Under the pieces are notes generated by a model, which worked only from the letters and a program-made list of their open reading frames with translations, was not told where the DNA came from and ran no database searches. Below are positions 48,695 to 64,000 of a stretch of 64,000 nucleotides of DNA, in pieces; the stretch's first letter is position 1, and each line of letters starts with the position of its first letter. The DNA comes from Frigoribacterium sp. VKM Ac-2836. Its GTDB lineage: Bacteria; Actinomycetota; Actinomycetes; Actinomycetales; Microbacteriaceae. The translations under genes and the position numbers were made by a program. The stretch is taken from positions 153,710 through 217,709 of the forward strand of contig NZ_JABRPK010000004.1 in assembly GCF_013248995.1 (NCBI RefSeq), written 5' to 3'.

Positions 48695-49132
48695 TCACGC
48701 GGTCGTGCAGAAGCGCGCCACCTCGCTTCCGGGGACGAAGGGCGTGAAGTCGAGGCTGACGATCCCTCCCGAGAAGCAGTACTGGGTCCCGCTGACGTCA
48801 CGGGGCACGGTCGCCGCCCCCGTGCAGGTGCTCGTCGTGAAGCAGGTGTTGGTGGCCGCGAGCAGGTCACCCGACCCCGCCTGCAGCGTGCCGTTCACCC
48901 CGATGGTCACGAGGTCGCCTCGTCCAGAGCAGGTCACCGTGGCGCGTCCCACCACGGTGATGTCTCCGACGGTCAGTGTCGCGGTCTGCGAGCAACTGAA
49001 GTCCTGCACCCCGTCGTTGTACGTGAAGTTGGTGGTCCGGGTCTGGGTCGCTGCATTCGCCGGGGCGGCCACGGCCATGCTCGTCAACACCAACACGAAA
49101 GCTGTACCTAGGGTGGCTGCGAGTTTCTTCAT
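48695..49132 (-). CDS. Small secreted protein with six cysteines, unknown function
   Basis: A protein of 145 residues with a clean Sec signal peptide (MKKLAATLGTAFVLVLTSMAVAA, cut near ANA). The mature part of about 115 residues is Thr/Ser/Gly-rich with six Cys (FSCSQ, VTCSG, NTCFT, STCTG, YCFSG, FCTTA), so three disulfides are possible, and it looks all-beta. I do not recognise the family. Two adjacent ATGs are possible; the second leaves 5 nt after AAGGAG. A hairpin and a TATAGC -10-like hexamer lie upstream. Confidence 0.7.
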   Translation of the reverse strand: MKKLAATLGTAFVLVLTSMAVAAPANAATQTRTTNFTYNDGVQDFSCSQTATLTVGDITVVGRATVTCSGRGDLVTIGVNGTLQAGSGDLLAATNTCFTTSTCTGAATVPRDVSGTQYCFSGGIVSLDFTPFVPGSEVARFCTTA

Positions 49133-49150
49133 CATGTCTCCTTCGGTGAG

Positions 49151-49172
49151 GAGTCCTCCGCGTCGAGGACTC
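49151..49172 (-). promoter_or_regulatory. 8-bp inverted repeat at the 5' end of the secreted-protein mRNA
   Basis: GAGTCCTC/GAGGACTC with loop CGCGTC. A minus-strand TATAGC (49184-49189) would start transcription near 49177, placing the hairpin at the very 5' end of the message. Confidence 0.45.
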
Positions 49173-49221
49173 GGATGCTCCACGCTATACCCGACAAATC
49201 ATCATGTTTGTGATGGAGTAG

Positions 49222-50327
<1,106 letters not shown>

Positions 50328-50328
<1 letters not shown>

Positions 50329-52838
50329 TGCGGGTTCCGTTGAGTTGGCTCGGCGAGTTCGTCGACCTGTCCGATGACGTGTCGCTCGAGGGCGTCCATG
50401 CCGCCCTCGTGTCGGTCGGATTCGAAGAAGAAGACGTCCACGTCGGTGACGTGACCGGTCCGCTCGTCGTCGGGCAGGTGCTCGAGTTCACCCCCGAACC
50501 ACAGAAGAACGGCAAGACGATCAACTGGTGCCAGGTCGCCGTGGGTCCGAACGCTGCCACCGATCCCGACGACGTCCGCGGTATCGTCTGCGGCGCTCAC
50601 AATTTCGTGGTCGGCGACAAGGTCGTCGTGTCGTTGCCCGGTGCGATCCTTCCTGGGCCGTTCCCCATCGCCGCTCGCAAGACCTATGGGCACGTCTCCG
50701 ACGGCATGATCGCCTCGACGCGCGAACTCGGCCTCGGCGACGAGCACGACGGCATCCTCGTGCTCTCCTCGCTCGGCCTCGACCCCGAGGTCGGCACCGA
50801 CGCGATCGCACTGCTCGGCCTCGACGAGGCCGCGGTCGAGATCAACGTCACGCCCGACCGGGGCTACGCCTTCAGCATCCGCGGGGTGGCCCGCGAGTAC
50901 TCGCACGCCACGGGGGCGACCTTCCGTGACCCCGCGTCGCTCGTCTCGCCGACCCCGTCCTCGGGCTTCCCCGTCGTCGTGGACGACGAGGCGCCCCTGC
51001 GTGACCGCGTCGGCGTCCGGACGTTCACCACCAAGGTGGTCCGTGGCATCGACGCGACCCGTCCCACCCCTCCGTGGCTCGCGTCGCGCCTTCGGTTGGC
51101 GGGCGTCCGCAGCATCTCGCTGCCGGTCGACGTCACCAACTACGTCATGTTCGAGCTCGGCCAGCCGATCCACGGCTACGACATCGACAAGGTCAGCGGT
51201 GGGCTCTCCGTCCGCCGGGCGGCGCCGGGTGAGCGCCTCGAGACCCTCGACGGCCAGGTGCGCGACCTGCACGCCGAAGACCTCGTGATCGCCGACGAGT
51301 CGGGCGCCATCGGCCTGGCCGGTGTCATGGGCGGCGCCTCCACCGAGATCGGTGCGACCACGACCGACGTCCTCGTCGAGGCCGCGACCTTCGACCCCAC
51401 GTCGATCGCGCGGACCGCCCGCCGCCACAAGCTGCCGAGCGAGGCGTCGAAGCGCTTCGAGCGCGGTGTCGATCCGCAGGTGGCCGAGGCGGCCGCCCAG
51501 CGCGTGGTCGACCTGCTCGTCGAGCTCGCCGGCGGCACGGCCGACACACTCGGGTCACGGTGGGACGAGTCCACCCCGCCCGAGACGATCACCCTGCCTG
51601 CCGACCGTGCCGCGCGCCTCATGGGCGTCGACTACACCGACGACGAGGTCTCCGGCGCCCTCACGGCCATCGGGGCGAGCGTCGAGCGTTCCGGTCACGA
51701 CTGGCTCGTGACCCCGCCGACCTGGCGGACCGACCTGGTCGACTCCGCCTCGCTCGTCGAAGAGGTCGCCCGCATCACGGGGTACGACCGCATCCCCTCG
51801 GTGCTGCCCGTCGCCCCGGCCGGTCGCGGCCTGTCCCGCGAGCAGCAGCTGCGTCGGCAGGTGTCGAACGGGCTCGCCGCCGCCGGCTCCACCGAGGTCG
51901 CCGCGTACCCGTTCGTCTCGTCGGCCCAGAACCTCGCCTTCGGCTCGGCCGACGGCAGCGCACTGCCCGCCGTACGACTCGCGAACCCTCTCGACTCGGC
52001 TGCGCCCGAGTTGCGCCGTTCTCTGGTGCCGGGTCTGCTCGAGGTCGCCCGCCGCAACCACGGTCGTGGTGTCGTCGACCTCTCGGTGTTCGAGGTGGGC
52101 ACGGTCTTCCTGCCCGCCGAGGGCGTCACCTACGGCACCGACGAGGTCCCGTTCGGGGCCGCCCGCCCCGACGAGGCGACGTTGGTCGCCCTCGCCGCGG
52201 CCCTGCCTGCTCAGCCGCGACACCTCGCCCTGTTGTCGGTCGGCACGGTCGTCGACCGCGCCCCGGGGCAGCCCGCCGTCACGGCATCCCTCGCCGACGT
52301 GCTCGACGCCGTGCGCGTCGCCGCATCCGCGGCCGCCGCCCCGGTCACCTTCCGTCAGGCCCGTCACGTGTCGCTGCATCCCGGCCGCACGGCCGAGGTG
52401 CTGGTCGGTGACGAGGTCGTGGGCATCGCGGGCGAGCTGCTGCCGAGCGTCGCGACCGACCTCGACCTGCCCCGCGTGGTCGCCGTGGCCGAACTCGACC
52501 TCGACCGGCTGATCGCCCTCGCCGTCGTCGAACCGGTCACCTCCGCCCTGTCGTCCTACCCTGCGGCGACACAAGACCTGTCCCTCGTGGTGGGCACCGA
52601 CGTCCCCGCGGGCGACGTGCTCGACACGGTGCGCGAGGGCGCCGGCCCGCTGCTCGAGAGCGTCCGGCTGGTCGACGACTACAGGGGTTCCGGGCTGCCC
52701 GACGCGTCGAAGTCGCTCACCTTCGCATTGCGTTTCCGGGCCGATGACCGCACTCTCACCGCCGCCGAGGCCTCCGAGGCCAAATCCGCTTCGGTCCGCC
52801 TGGCCGGCGAGCGATTCGGGGCGGCGCTCCGCGACTGA
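50328..52838 (+). CDS. pheT: Phenylalanyl-tRNA synthetase beta subunit
   Basis: A protein of 836 residues. Order: start MRVPLSWLGEFVDL; an EMAP-type OB fold (about 40-150); the B3/B4 editing domain with PVDVTNYVMFELGQPIHGYD and GVMGG; B5 DNA-binding-like domain (about 425-495); the inactive catalytic-like fold; and a C-terminal anticodon-binding FDX-ACB domain (SSYPAATQDLSLVV). It edits mischarged Tyr-tRNA(Phe) and recognises the tRNA. It is coupled to pheS by TGATG. Confidence 0.97.
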
Positions 52839-52884
52839 CACTCGCCCGGCGCCGCCGCCCCTGATCCCAGGCCGATTCGAACAT

Positions 52885-52890
52885 TAGGGT
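52885..52890 (+). promoter_or_regulatory. Candidate -10 of leaderless argC
   Basis: TAGGGT ends 6 nt before the argC ATG at 52897. CTGATC 18 bp upstream could act as a weak -35. It drives the whole argCJBDF set. Confidence 0.45.
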
Positions 52891-52896
52891 GGACGC

Positions 52897-53946
52897 ATGC
52901 CTTTCTCCGTTGCCGTGGCCGGCGCGAGTGGTTACGCCGGTGGTGAGCTGTTGCGCTTGCTCGCCGAGCATCCCGACTTCGAGGTGCACACCGTCACCGC
53001 GTTCCAGAACGCCGGTCAACGTCTCCTCTCGGTCCAGCCGCACCTCCGCTCCCTCGCACACCTGACCCTGGTCGAGACGACGCCCGAAGTCCTTGCGGGC
53101 CACGACGTCGTGTTCCTCGCCCTGCCCCACGGCAAGTCCGGGGCGATCACGGCTCAGTTGCCCGACGACACGCTCGTCGTGGACTGCGGAGCCGACCACC
53201 GACTGACCGACGAATCCGCCTGGCAGGCGTTCTACGGTGGCGAGTTCTACGGGGCGTGGTCGTACGGCCTCCCCGAACTCGTCCTCGGCGACAGATCGGG
53301 CCGTCAACGAGACGCCCTGGTCGGGGCCACGCGCATCGCGGTACCCGGCTGCAACGTCACGGCCGTCACCCTGGGTCTCGCGCCGGGGGTCCAGGCAGGC
53401 GTCGTCGAGACCTCGGACATCGTCACCGTGCTGGCCGTGGGCCCGTCCGGGGCGGGCAAGGCGTTGAAGACGCACTTGTTGGCCAGCGAGCTGATGGGGT
53501 CGGCGTCCGCCTACGGCGTGGGCGGCAGTCACCGTCACGTCCCCGAGATCCAGCAGAACCTGCGCGCGGCCGGCGCGACCGAGGTGAACGTCTCGTTCAC
53601 GCCGGTGCTGGTGCCCATGTCTCGGGGCATCCTCGCGACGACGACCGCCCGTCTGGCGCCGGGGGTGACGGCCCACGACGTCCGGTCGGCCTGGCAGCAG
53701 GCCTATGCGAACGAGCCCTTCGTGCACCTCCTGCCCGAGGGAGAATTCCCGCGCACGGCCGACACGATCGGGGCGAACACGGCCTTGATCGGTCTCGCCG
53801 TCGACGAGGCCGCCGACCGCGTCGTCGTCGTCACCGCGATCGACAACCTCGTCAAGGGCACGGCCGGCGCCGCCGTCCAATCCGCCAACATCGCCCTCGG
53901 CCTGCCCGAGACCACCGGCCTCGGCCAGAACGGAGTCGCCCCGTGA
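52897..53946 (+). CDS. argC: N-acetyl-gamma-glutamyl-phosphate reductase
   Basis: The third step of arginine synthesis; 349 residues. [20 protein letters not shown] is the NADP-binding start, LALPHGKSG is conserved, and the catalytic Cys is in [13 protein letters not shown]. It is the first gene of the cluster argC-argJ-argB-argD-argF. Confidence 0.97.
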   Translation: MPFSVAVAGASGYAGGELLRLLAEHPDFEVHTVTAFQNAGQRLLSVQPHLRSLAHLTLVETTPEVLAGHDVVFLALPHGKSGAITAQLPDDTLVVDCGADHRLTDESAWQAFYGGEFYGAWSYGLPELVLGDRSGRQRDALVGATRIAVPGCNVTAVTLGLAPGVQAGVVETSDIVTVLAVGPSGAGKALKTHLLASELMGSASAYGVGGSHRHVPEIQQNLRAAGATEVNVSFTPVLVPMSRGILATTTARLAPGVTAHDVRSAWQQAYANEPFVHLLPEGEFPRTADTIGANTALIGLAVDEAADRVVVVTAIDNLVKGTAGAAVQSANIALGLPETTGLGQNGVAP

Positions 53947-55100
53947 GCGTCACCGCAGCAGCCGGGTTCGAGGCTTCCGGCGTCGTCGCCGGCCTCAAGA
54001 GCACGGGCGCGCCCGACGTCGCCCTGGTCGTCAACCGTGGTCGCAGCACCGCCGCGGCGGCCGTCTTCACCAGCAACCGGGCGAAGGCGAACCCCGTGCT
54101 CTGGTCTCAACAGGTGGTCGCCGACGGTCGTGTCGACGCGGTCGTCCTGAATTCCGGAGGCGCGAATTGCTTCACGGGTTCGTTCGGCTTCCAGACGACC
54201 CACTCCACGGCCGAGACCGTGGCTGCGGCTCTCGACCTGTCGGCGACGGACGTCCTCGTCTGCTCGACGGGCCTGATCGGCGTCGGGGACCAGACCTTCC
54301 GTGACAAGGTGCTCGCCGGGTCCACCGCCGCGGCCGGTGCTCTGTCGGCCGACGGTGGGCTCGACGCGGCCACGGCCATCATGACGACCGACACCAAGCC
54401 CAAGCAGGCGATCGTCGCGGGCGACGGCTGGGTGGTCGGTGGCATGGCCAAGGGTGCCGGCATGCTCGCTCCCGGCCTCGCCACGATGCTCGTGGTGCTC
54501 ACGACCGACGCCGAGGTCGACGCGTCGGGTCTCGACTCCGCGCTCCGAGAGGCCACCCGGGTCACCTTCGACCGCCTCGACTCGGACGGGTGCATGTCGA
54601 CGAACGACACCGTCGTGTTGCTGGCCAGCGCCGAGTCCGGTGTCGCGCCTCCTGCCGACGACTTCGCGGCGGCGGTCACGGCGCTGTGTGCCGACCTCGC
54701 CGAACAGCTGCAGGCCGATGCCGAGGGCGCCTCGCACGACATCCGCATCGAGATCGTGGGGGCGGCCTCCGACGACGACGCCGTCGAGGTCGGTCGGTCC
54801 ATCGCGCGCAACAACCTGTTCAAGGCGGCCGTCTTCGGCAACGACCCCAACTGGGGTCGGGTGCTCGCGGCGATCGGCACCACCTCGGCCGAATTCGACC
54901 CCTATGACGTCGACGTGACCATCAACGGCGTCCGGGTCTGCCACGCCGGTGCTCCCGACCGACCGAGCGACGAGGTCGACCTCACCCCGCGGGCGGTGCA
55001 CGTGCTCGTCGACCTCAAGACGGGCCCGGTCGAGGCGACCATCCTGACCAACGACCTCACACACGACTACGTGCACGAGAACAGCGCGTACTCCAGCTGA
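53943..55100 (+). CDS. argJ: Glutamate N-acetyltransferase / amino-acid acetyltransferase (ArgJ)
   Basis: Recycles the acetyl group from N-acetylornithine to glutamate and may also use acetyl-CoA; 385 residues. The self-cleavage region is [20 protein letters not shown], with the nucleophilic Thr in ATML; PG replaces the PN of many homologues just before it. [10 protein letters not shown] and [24 protein letters not shown] are conserved. The GTG overlaps the argC stop (GTGA). Confidence 0.96.
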   Translation: MSVTAAAGFEASGVVAGLKSTGAPDVALVVNRGRSTAAAAVFTSNRAKANPVLWSQQVVADGRVDAVVLNSGGANCFTGSFGFQTTHSTAETVAAALDLSATDVLVCSTGLIGVGDQTFRDKVLAGSTAAAGALSADGGLDAATAIMTTDTKPKQAIVAGDGWVVGGMAKGAGMLAPGLATMLVVLTTDAEVDASGLDSALREATRVTFDRLDSDGCMSTNDTVVLLASAESGVAPPADDFAAAVTALCADLAEQLQADAEGASHDIRIEIVGAASDDDAVEVGRSIARNNLFKAAVFGNDPNWGRVLAAIGTTSAEFDPYDVDVTINGVRVCHAGAPDRPSDEVDLTPRAVHVLVDLKTGPVEATILTNDLTHDYVHENSAYSS

Positions 55101-56142
55101 TGGGCGTCCACACGAACACCGGCGCCACGGCGGCCGACGAACAAGAGCTGGCTGCGGTCAAGGCCTCGACGCTGATCGAGTCCCTGCCCTGGCTGAAGCG
55201 CTTCTCGGGCAAGGTCGTCGTCGTCAAGTTCGGCGGCAACGCCATGGTCGACGACGCCCTGAAGCAAGCGTTCGCCGAAGACATGGTGTATCTGCGGTAC
55301 GCCGGGCTGCACCCGGTGGTCGTCCACGGTGGGGGGCCCCAGATCTCCGCCGCTCTCGACGCGGCCGGCATCGAGAGCGAGTTCCGGGGTGGCTACCGCT
55401 ACACGTCGACCGAGGCGATCTCGGTCGTGCGTGACGTCCTGGCCGGTGAGGTCAACCGCGAAATCGTCGACCTCATCAACGAGCACGGCGATCTGGCCCG
55501 GGGCGTCTCGGGTGAGGGCTCGACCTTGTTCGAGGGTCGCAAGCGCGGTGTGGTGGTCGACGGCGAGACCTTCGACCTGGGCCACGTGGGCGATGTGACG
55601 CATGTCGACCCGTCCTCGGTGCTGGCCGAGGTCGAGGCGGGGCGCATCCCCGTCGTCTCGTCGATCGCGACGAACCCGGTCGAGCCGGAGCACGCCCTCA
55701 ACGTCAACGCCGACGCCGCGGCCGGAGCTCTGGCCATCGCCCTCGGTGCGGCGAAGCTCGTCGTCCTGACCGACGTCGCGGGGCTCTACGCCGACTGGCC
55801 GAACCGCGACTCGCTCGTCGAGGCCATCACGGTCTCGGCCCTCACCGACATGCTGCCGACCCTCGAGTCGGGCATGATCCCCAAGATGCGCGCCTGCCTC
55901 GACTCGGTCGTGGGCGGCGTGGGCGGGGCGACCATCATCGACGGTCGCATCCCGCACTCGATCCTCCTCGAGGTGTTCACCCAGCGTGGGTCGGGCACCG
56001 AGGTGGTCCCCGACGACCGGGCGGCGTCCACCGGCGCCCCCGTCGTCACCTCGTTCGGCACGTCCGCCGGCGAGATCGTCACCACCGGGGGCACCGCCCC
56101 GGATGGCCCTGCCGCGAGCGGCACCGACACGAAAGGACAGTC

Positions 56143-56146
<4 letters not shown>
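55100..56146 (+). CDS. argB: Acetylglutamate kinase with C-terminal extension
   Basis: Phosphorylates N-acetylglutamate; 348 residues against about 300 for the family. VVVKFGGNAMVDDALKQAFAEDMVYL and VVVHGGGPQIS form the nucleotide and substrate sites, with VNADAAAGALAIALGA and the regulatory GMIPKMRACLDSV later. The core ends near residue 302 (LLEVFTQRGSGTEVV); the remaining 46 residues are Thr/Gly/Ala/Pro-rich and probably disordered. Start and stop overlap neighbours (TGATG and GTGA). Confidence 0.95.
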
Positions 56147-58262
<2,116 letters not shown>

Positions 58263-58313
58263 GCAACCCCACCACCTCACACGTAGACACACCCACACCA
58301 CACAAGGAGAACC

Positions 58314-61113
<2,800 letters not shown>

Positions 61114-61141
61114 GCGCCACCGATCCGGGGACGGGGGAGCG

Positions 61142-61786
61142 GTGACCCCGACACCCGCTGACGACGCGCTCGCGTCCCTGCTGGCCGGACCGGCGCTGGA
61201 GGTCGCGCCGCGCCTCCTCGGCTCGATCTTCTGGTCGGGCCCCGTGGGCGTGCGCCTGACCGAGGTCGAGGCTTACCACGGTCAGGGGCAGGACCCCGGC
61301 TCGCATGCCCACCGCGGACGCACGGCCCGTAACGGCAGCATGTTCGAGGGTGGCGGGACGCTCTACGTGTACCTGTCGTACGGCATCCACCGTTGCGTCA
61401 ACATCGTGTGCGGGCCCGACGGCTACGCATCCGGTGTGCTGTTGCGCGCGGGTGAGGTCGTCGAGGGGGTGGACGAGGCGACCGTGCGTCGGGCGACGTC
61501 GCGGACGCCGTCCGATCTCGCGCGTGGTCCCGGCCGGCTCGGGTCCGCTCTCGGCATCGAGTTGGGTGACGACGGCTCGCGTCTGGTCGCCGACACCCCC
61601 GGTCAGGGGGCGCGGTTCCGCTTGCGCCTCCCGTCCGAACCGGTCGGCCCGATCGCCGCCGGCCCGCGTGTCGGTGTGTCGGGTCATGCGGGCGGGGACG
61701 CCTTCCCCTGGCGGTTCGCGCTCGAGGGCGATCCCACGGTCTCCCCGTACCGCGCCGCCGTCTCGCGACGGCGCGGAGGGGCGTGA
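61142..61786 (+). CDS. DNA-3-methyladenine glycosylase (AAG/MPG family)
   Basis: Removes alkylated purines in base-excision repair; 214 residues. The family signatures VRLTEVEAYHGQGQDPGSHAHRG with the catalytic Glu, RNGSMFEGGGTLYVYLSYGIHRCVNIV and the late GPGRLGSALGI are present. GGGGGAG precedes the GTG. It is placed between argH and tyrS, a frequent actinobacterial order. Confidence 0.94.
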   Translation: MTPTPADDALASLLAGPALEVAPRLLGSIFWSGPVGVRLTEVEAYHGQGQDPGSHAHRGRTARNGSMFEGGGTLYVYLSYGIHRCVNIVCGPDGYASGVLLRAGEVVEGVDEATVRRATSRTPSDLARGPGRLGSALGIELGDDGSRLVADTPGQGARFRLRLPSEPVGPIAAGPRVGVSGHAGGDAFPWRFALEGDPTVSPYRAAVSRRRGGA

Positions 61787-61808
61787 GGGCCGCGACGGTC
61801 GCCGCTGG

Positions 61809-61814
61809 TAGCGT
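61809..61814 (+). promoter_or_regulatory. Candidate -10 of leaderless tyrS
   Basis: TAGCGT ends 7 nt before the tyrS GTG at 61822, the same hexamer as at recA. Confidence 0.45.
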
Positions 61815-61821
61815 TTCGCGG

Positions 61822-63135
61822 GTGACCAGTGAAACGACCGCAGACGTCCTGGCCGCCCAGCGCAACGATCCCTCGTTCGACGACGTGTGGGACGAATTGC
61901 AATGGCGTGGCCTGGTGCACGTCTCGACCGACGCCGATGCCCTGAAGGCCCTCCTGGCCGGCCCACCGATCACGTACTACTGCGGCTTCGATCCCACGGC
62001 GCCCAGCCTGCACCTGGGCAACCTCGTGCAGTTGCTCACCATGCGTCGGCTCCAACTCGCGGGTCACCGGCCTCTGGGTCTCGTGGGTGGGTCGACCGGT
62101 CTCATCGGTGATCCGCGTCCGACGGCCGAGAGGGTGCTCAAGACGCCCGAGCAGACGGCCGAGTGGGTCGACCGCATCCGCGTCCACGTCGAGAAGTTCC
62201 TCTCGCCCGAGGGTGTCAACGGGCTCCGAGTGGTCAACAACCTCGACTGGACGTCACCGCTCAGCGCCATCGAGTTCTTGCGTGACATCGGTAAGAACTT
62301 CCGCGTCAACACGATGCTGAAGAAAGACGCCGTGGCCGCACGGTTGAACTCCGACGCCGGCATCAGCTACACCGAGTTCAGCTACCAGATCCTTCAGGGT
62401 CTCGACTTCCGCGAGCTCTACCGCAGTCATGACTGCGTCCTGCAGACCGGCGGCAGCGATCAGTGGGGCAACCTCACGAGCGGTACCGAGCTGATCCGCC
62501 GCACCGAGGGCGTCTCGGTGCACGCGATCGGCACGCCGTTGATCACGAACACCGACGGTACGAAGTTCGGCAAGAGCGAGGGCAACGCCGTCTGGCTCGA
62601 CGCCGAGCTGACCAGTCCCTACGCCATGTACCAGTTCTGGCTCAACACCGACGACGCCGACGTCGTCTCGCGACTCAAGGTGTTCACGTTCCTCTCGCGC
62701 GACGAGATCGAGCGCCTCGAACGGGCAGCGGCCGACGAACCCTTCCGTCGGGAGGCGCAGCGAGCCTTGGCCTGGAACGTCACGTCCCTGGTCCACGGCA
62801 CCTCGGCCACCCGGTCGGCCATCGACGCCGCCGCGGCCCTCTTCGGTCAAGGCGACCTCGCCGCCCTCGACCAGCAGACGCTCGCCAGCGCGGTCGCCGA
62901 GTTGCCGTCAGCCACGGCGGACGCAACGACGACCATCGCTCAGGCGCTGGTCGAGACGGGACTCGTCTCCTCGCTCGGTGCGGCTCGCCGAGCCACGGCC
63001 GAAGGCGGCGTCTACGTCAACAACGCTCGCGTCGAGAACGGTGACGACCTCCTGGCCGACCACCGGCTCGGCGGGGGAGTGGTCGTGCTGAGGCGCGGCA
63101 AGAAGACGCTGGCCGGCGTGACCGTGACGGCCTGA
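61822..63135 (+). CDS. tyrS: Tyrosyl-tRNA synthetase
   Basis: A class I synthetase of 437 residues. YYCGFDPTAPSLHLGNLVQL carries the HIGH-type motif (HLGN), GGSDQWGNLTSG binds tyrosine, and TKFGKSEGNAVWL is the KMSKS-type loop. A C-terminal S4 domain (RRATAEGGVYVNNARVENGDDLL) binds tRNA. The GTG at VTSETTADVL fits the upstream -10; earlier in-frame codons lie inside the glycosylase end. Confidence 0.97.
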   Translation: MTSETTADVLAAQRNDPSFDDVWDELQWRGLVHVSTDADALKALLAGPPITYYCGFDPTAPSLHLGNLVQLLTMRRLQLAGHRPLGLVGGSTGLIGDPRPTAERVLKTPEQTAEWVDRIRVHVEKFLSPEGVNGLRVVNNLDWTSPLSAIEFLRDIGKNFRVNTMLKKDAVAARLNSDAGISYTEFSYQILQGLDFRELYRSHDCVLQTGGSDQWGNLTSGTELIRRTEGVSVHAIGTPLITNTDGTKFGKSEGNAVWLDAELTSPYAMYQFWLNTDDADVVSRLKVFTFLSRDEIERLERAAADEPFRREAQRALAWNVTSLVHGTSATRSAIDAAAALFGQGDLAALDQQTLASAVAELPSATADATTTIAQALVETGLVSSLGAARRATAEGGVYVNNARVENGDDLLADHRLGGGVVVLRRGKKTLAGVTVTA

Positions 63136-63156
63136 TCACGGGTATACCCAGCCGCC

Positions 63157-63194
63157 ACGAAGCCCGCTCTCCTCGTCGAGGGAGCGGGCTTCGT
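63157..63194 (+). terminator. Terminator after tyrS
   Basis: A 13-bp stem ACGAAGCCCGCTC/GAGCGGGCTTCGT with a partly paired loop, 22 nt after the stop codon. Confidence 0.8.
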
Positions 63195-63418
63195 CGCTGT
63201 CCAGGTTCGGCTCGTGGGGCCCAATCCCTGATTTTCCGGGCCTTGCCGAGGCGACACGCCCGGGATGCGCGAGGATTTGGGGGTGGGGCCGAGGCCCTGT
63301 GTAAAGTAATCCGAGTCAGCCCAAAGGTGCGGCGGAGCGGCCAGGACAGCGACTAGAAATGGTCCAGATCCGGAGCTTACCGGCCTCAAGCGGTGACATC
63401 CTCCCCGAAGCCAAGTCG

Positions 63419-63447
63419 TTTACGACTTGAGAATCGTGTGGTAGGGT
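63419..63447 (+). promoter_or_regulatory. rrn promoter candidate, upstream
   Basis: TTTACG, a 17-bp spacer, then TAGGGT. Confidence 0.5.
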
Positions 63448-63516
63448 TTCAAATCCATCCTCTGGTTCACACCAGGCGCTGGTCTTCACCAGGTGAAGAT
63501 CGGAAATCGAGTCAGT

Positions 63517-63544
63517 TTGACTTGGTCCACCGGGATGGTATGGT
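63517..63544 (+). promoter_or_regulatory. rrn promoter candidate, downstream
   Basis: TTGACT, a 16-bp spacer, then TATGGT: the best sigma-70-type match in the window, as expected for rRNA. Confidence 0.65.
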
Positions 63545-63800
63545 TCCACAGCAGCTTCGAGCAAAGGTCTTACAGACCGGGACTCGAGTGCGTTTGGTCC
63601 TTGAGAACTCAACAGCGTGCACATTGTCAAATGCCAAATTATACCCTGGCATTGCTTGTCGCTTCATCTTTTGGTGGGGTTGTGAGTGGTGTTTAGGTTT
63701 CTTTGAGATTGATGGACAACAACAATCGTCAGATTGTTTTGTTCTTTAGTCAGCATCAAATTCAGCAGTCATGGCCTATTCCGGTTGTGCTGTTTTTTCT

Positions 63801-64000
63801 TTTACGGAGAGTTTGATCCTGGCTCAGGACGAACGCTGGCGGCGTGCTTAACACATGCAAGTCGAACGATGAACTGGAGCTTGCTCCAGGGATTAGTGGC
63901 GAACGGGTGAGTAACACGTGAGTAACCTGCCCTTGACTCTGGGATAAGCGCTAGAAATGGCGTCTAATACCGGATACGAGCTTCAGCCGCATGGCTAGGA
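63801..64000 (+). rRNA. rrs: 16S ribosomal RNA, 5' end (cut by window)
   Basis: AGAGTTTGATCCTGGCTCAG, the universal 27F site, begins at 63808, which puts position 1 near 63801. The following GACGAACGCTGGCGGCGTGC and TAACACATGCAAGTCGAACG are universal. Variable region 1 with GAGCTTGCTC resembles Microbacteriaceae. About 1,320 nt and the rest of the operon lie outside. Confidence 0.97.

Larger units (their letters stand above)
63195..63800 (+). promoter_or_regulatory. rRNA operon promoter and leader region
   Basis: About 600 bp without a protein gene, with GC falling towards the 16S end. It holds at least two good promoters (see separate entries), a TAAAGT hexamer at 63302-63307 that might be a third, the leader segment TTGAGAACTCAACAGCGTGC (63601-63620) often seen in actinobacterial rrn leaders, hairpins AATGCCA/TGGCATT (63630-63653) and AACAATC/GATTGTT (63721-63738), and a boxA-like TGTTCTTTAG near 63740. 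Confidence 0.7.

Noticed and set aside
52875..52890. TCGAAC before argC as an SOS box
   Set aside because: Only the left half matches; the right half lacks GTTCG, and arginine genes are not expected in the SOS regulon.
63136..63800. Drop in GC before 16S as a sign of transferred DNA
   Set aside because: Lower GC and promoter-rich leaders are normal upstream of rRNA operons; there are no mobility genes or repeats.

Overview
This window looks like a core-chromosome segment of a high-GC, Gram-positive actinobacterium. The last 200 bases are the 5' end of a 16S rRNA gene whose variable region 1 resembles Microbacteriaceae; I do not claim a genus. Three things support the placement. The gene order rpsO, pnp, M16 peptidase, dapB, thyX, dapA, rnj, ftsK, pgsA, cinA, clgR, recA, recX, miaB, miaA, dapF, hflX, lexA is typical of actinobacteria. 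Starts are often GTG, and stop and start codons often overlap as ATGA, GTGA or TGATG. SOS boxes of the TCGAAC-N4-GTTCG type lie at recA and in the lexA intergenic region.

Layout. 1-5.8 kb: the end of a HelD-like ATPase gene, an M4 protease with its emfourin-type inhibitor and an uncharacterised His-rich secreted protein, apt, and small or membrane proteins. 5.8-10.2 kb: rpsO and pnp, separated by an opposing cell-wall enzyme gene. 10.3-12.2 kb: an aldo/keto reductase and a TetR regulator that separate pnp from its usual M16 partner. 12.4-20.8 kb: M16 peptidase, phosphatase, dapB, thyX, dapA and rnj. 20.9-24.0 kb: a three-gene MacAB-like ABC system. 24.0-36.7 kb: ftsK, pgsA, cinA, clgR, DUF3046, recA, recX, miaB, miaA, dapF, an rRNA methyltransferase-like gene and hflX. 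36.7-42.6 kb: lexA facing a LysM protein, then hisC, hisB, hisH, priA and an SseB protein. 42.2-45.1 kb: DUF1844, then infC, rpmI, rplT and a SpoU-type methyltransferase. 45.2-48.6 kb: a glutamate-type ABC importer. 48.7-52.8 kb: a small secreted Cys-rich protein, pheS and pheT. 52.9-61.1 kb: arginine biosynthesis argC, J, B, D, F, G and H without argR. 61.1-64 kb: DNA-3-methyladenine glycosylase, tyrS, and an AT-richer rRNA promoter and leader region running into 16S rRNA.

The genes form housekeeping modules: translation and RNA turnover (rpsO, pnp, rnj, infC, rpmI, rplT, pheST, tyrS, miaA, miaB, hflX), lysine and peptidoglycan precursor synthesis (dapA, dapB, dapF), DNA repair and SOS (recA, recX, lexA, the LysM protein, the glycosylase), and histidine and arginine synthesis. 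Many promoter-proximal genes carry a TANNNT-like hexamer ending 6-8 nt before the start codon, which suggests widespread leaderless transcription. The main exception is infC, which has a structured leader, a Shine-Dalgarno sequence that can pair with an upstream complement, and a probable ATC start. The less conserved parts are the M4/emfourin/His-rich trio, the reductase-tetR pair, the ABC exporter, and the Cys-rich secreted protein.
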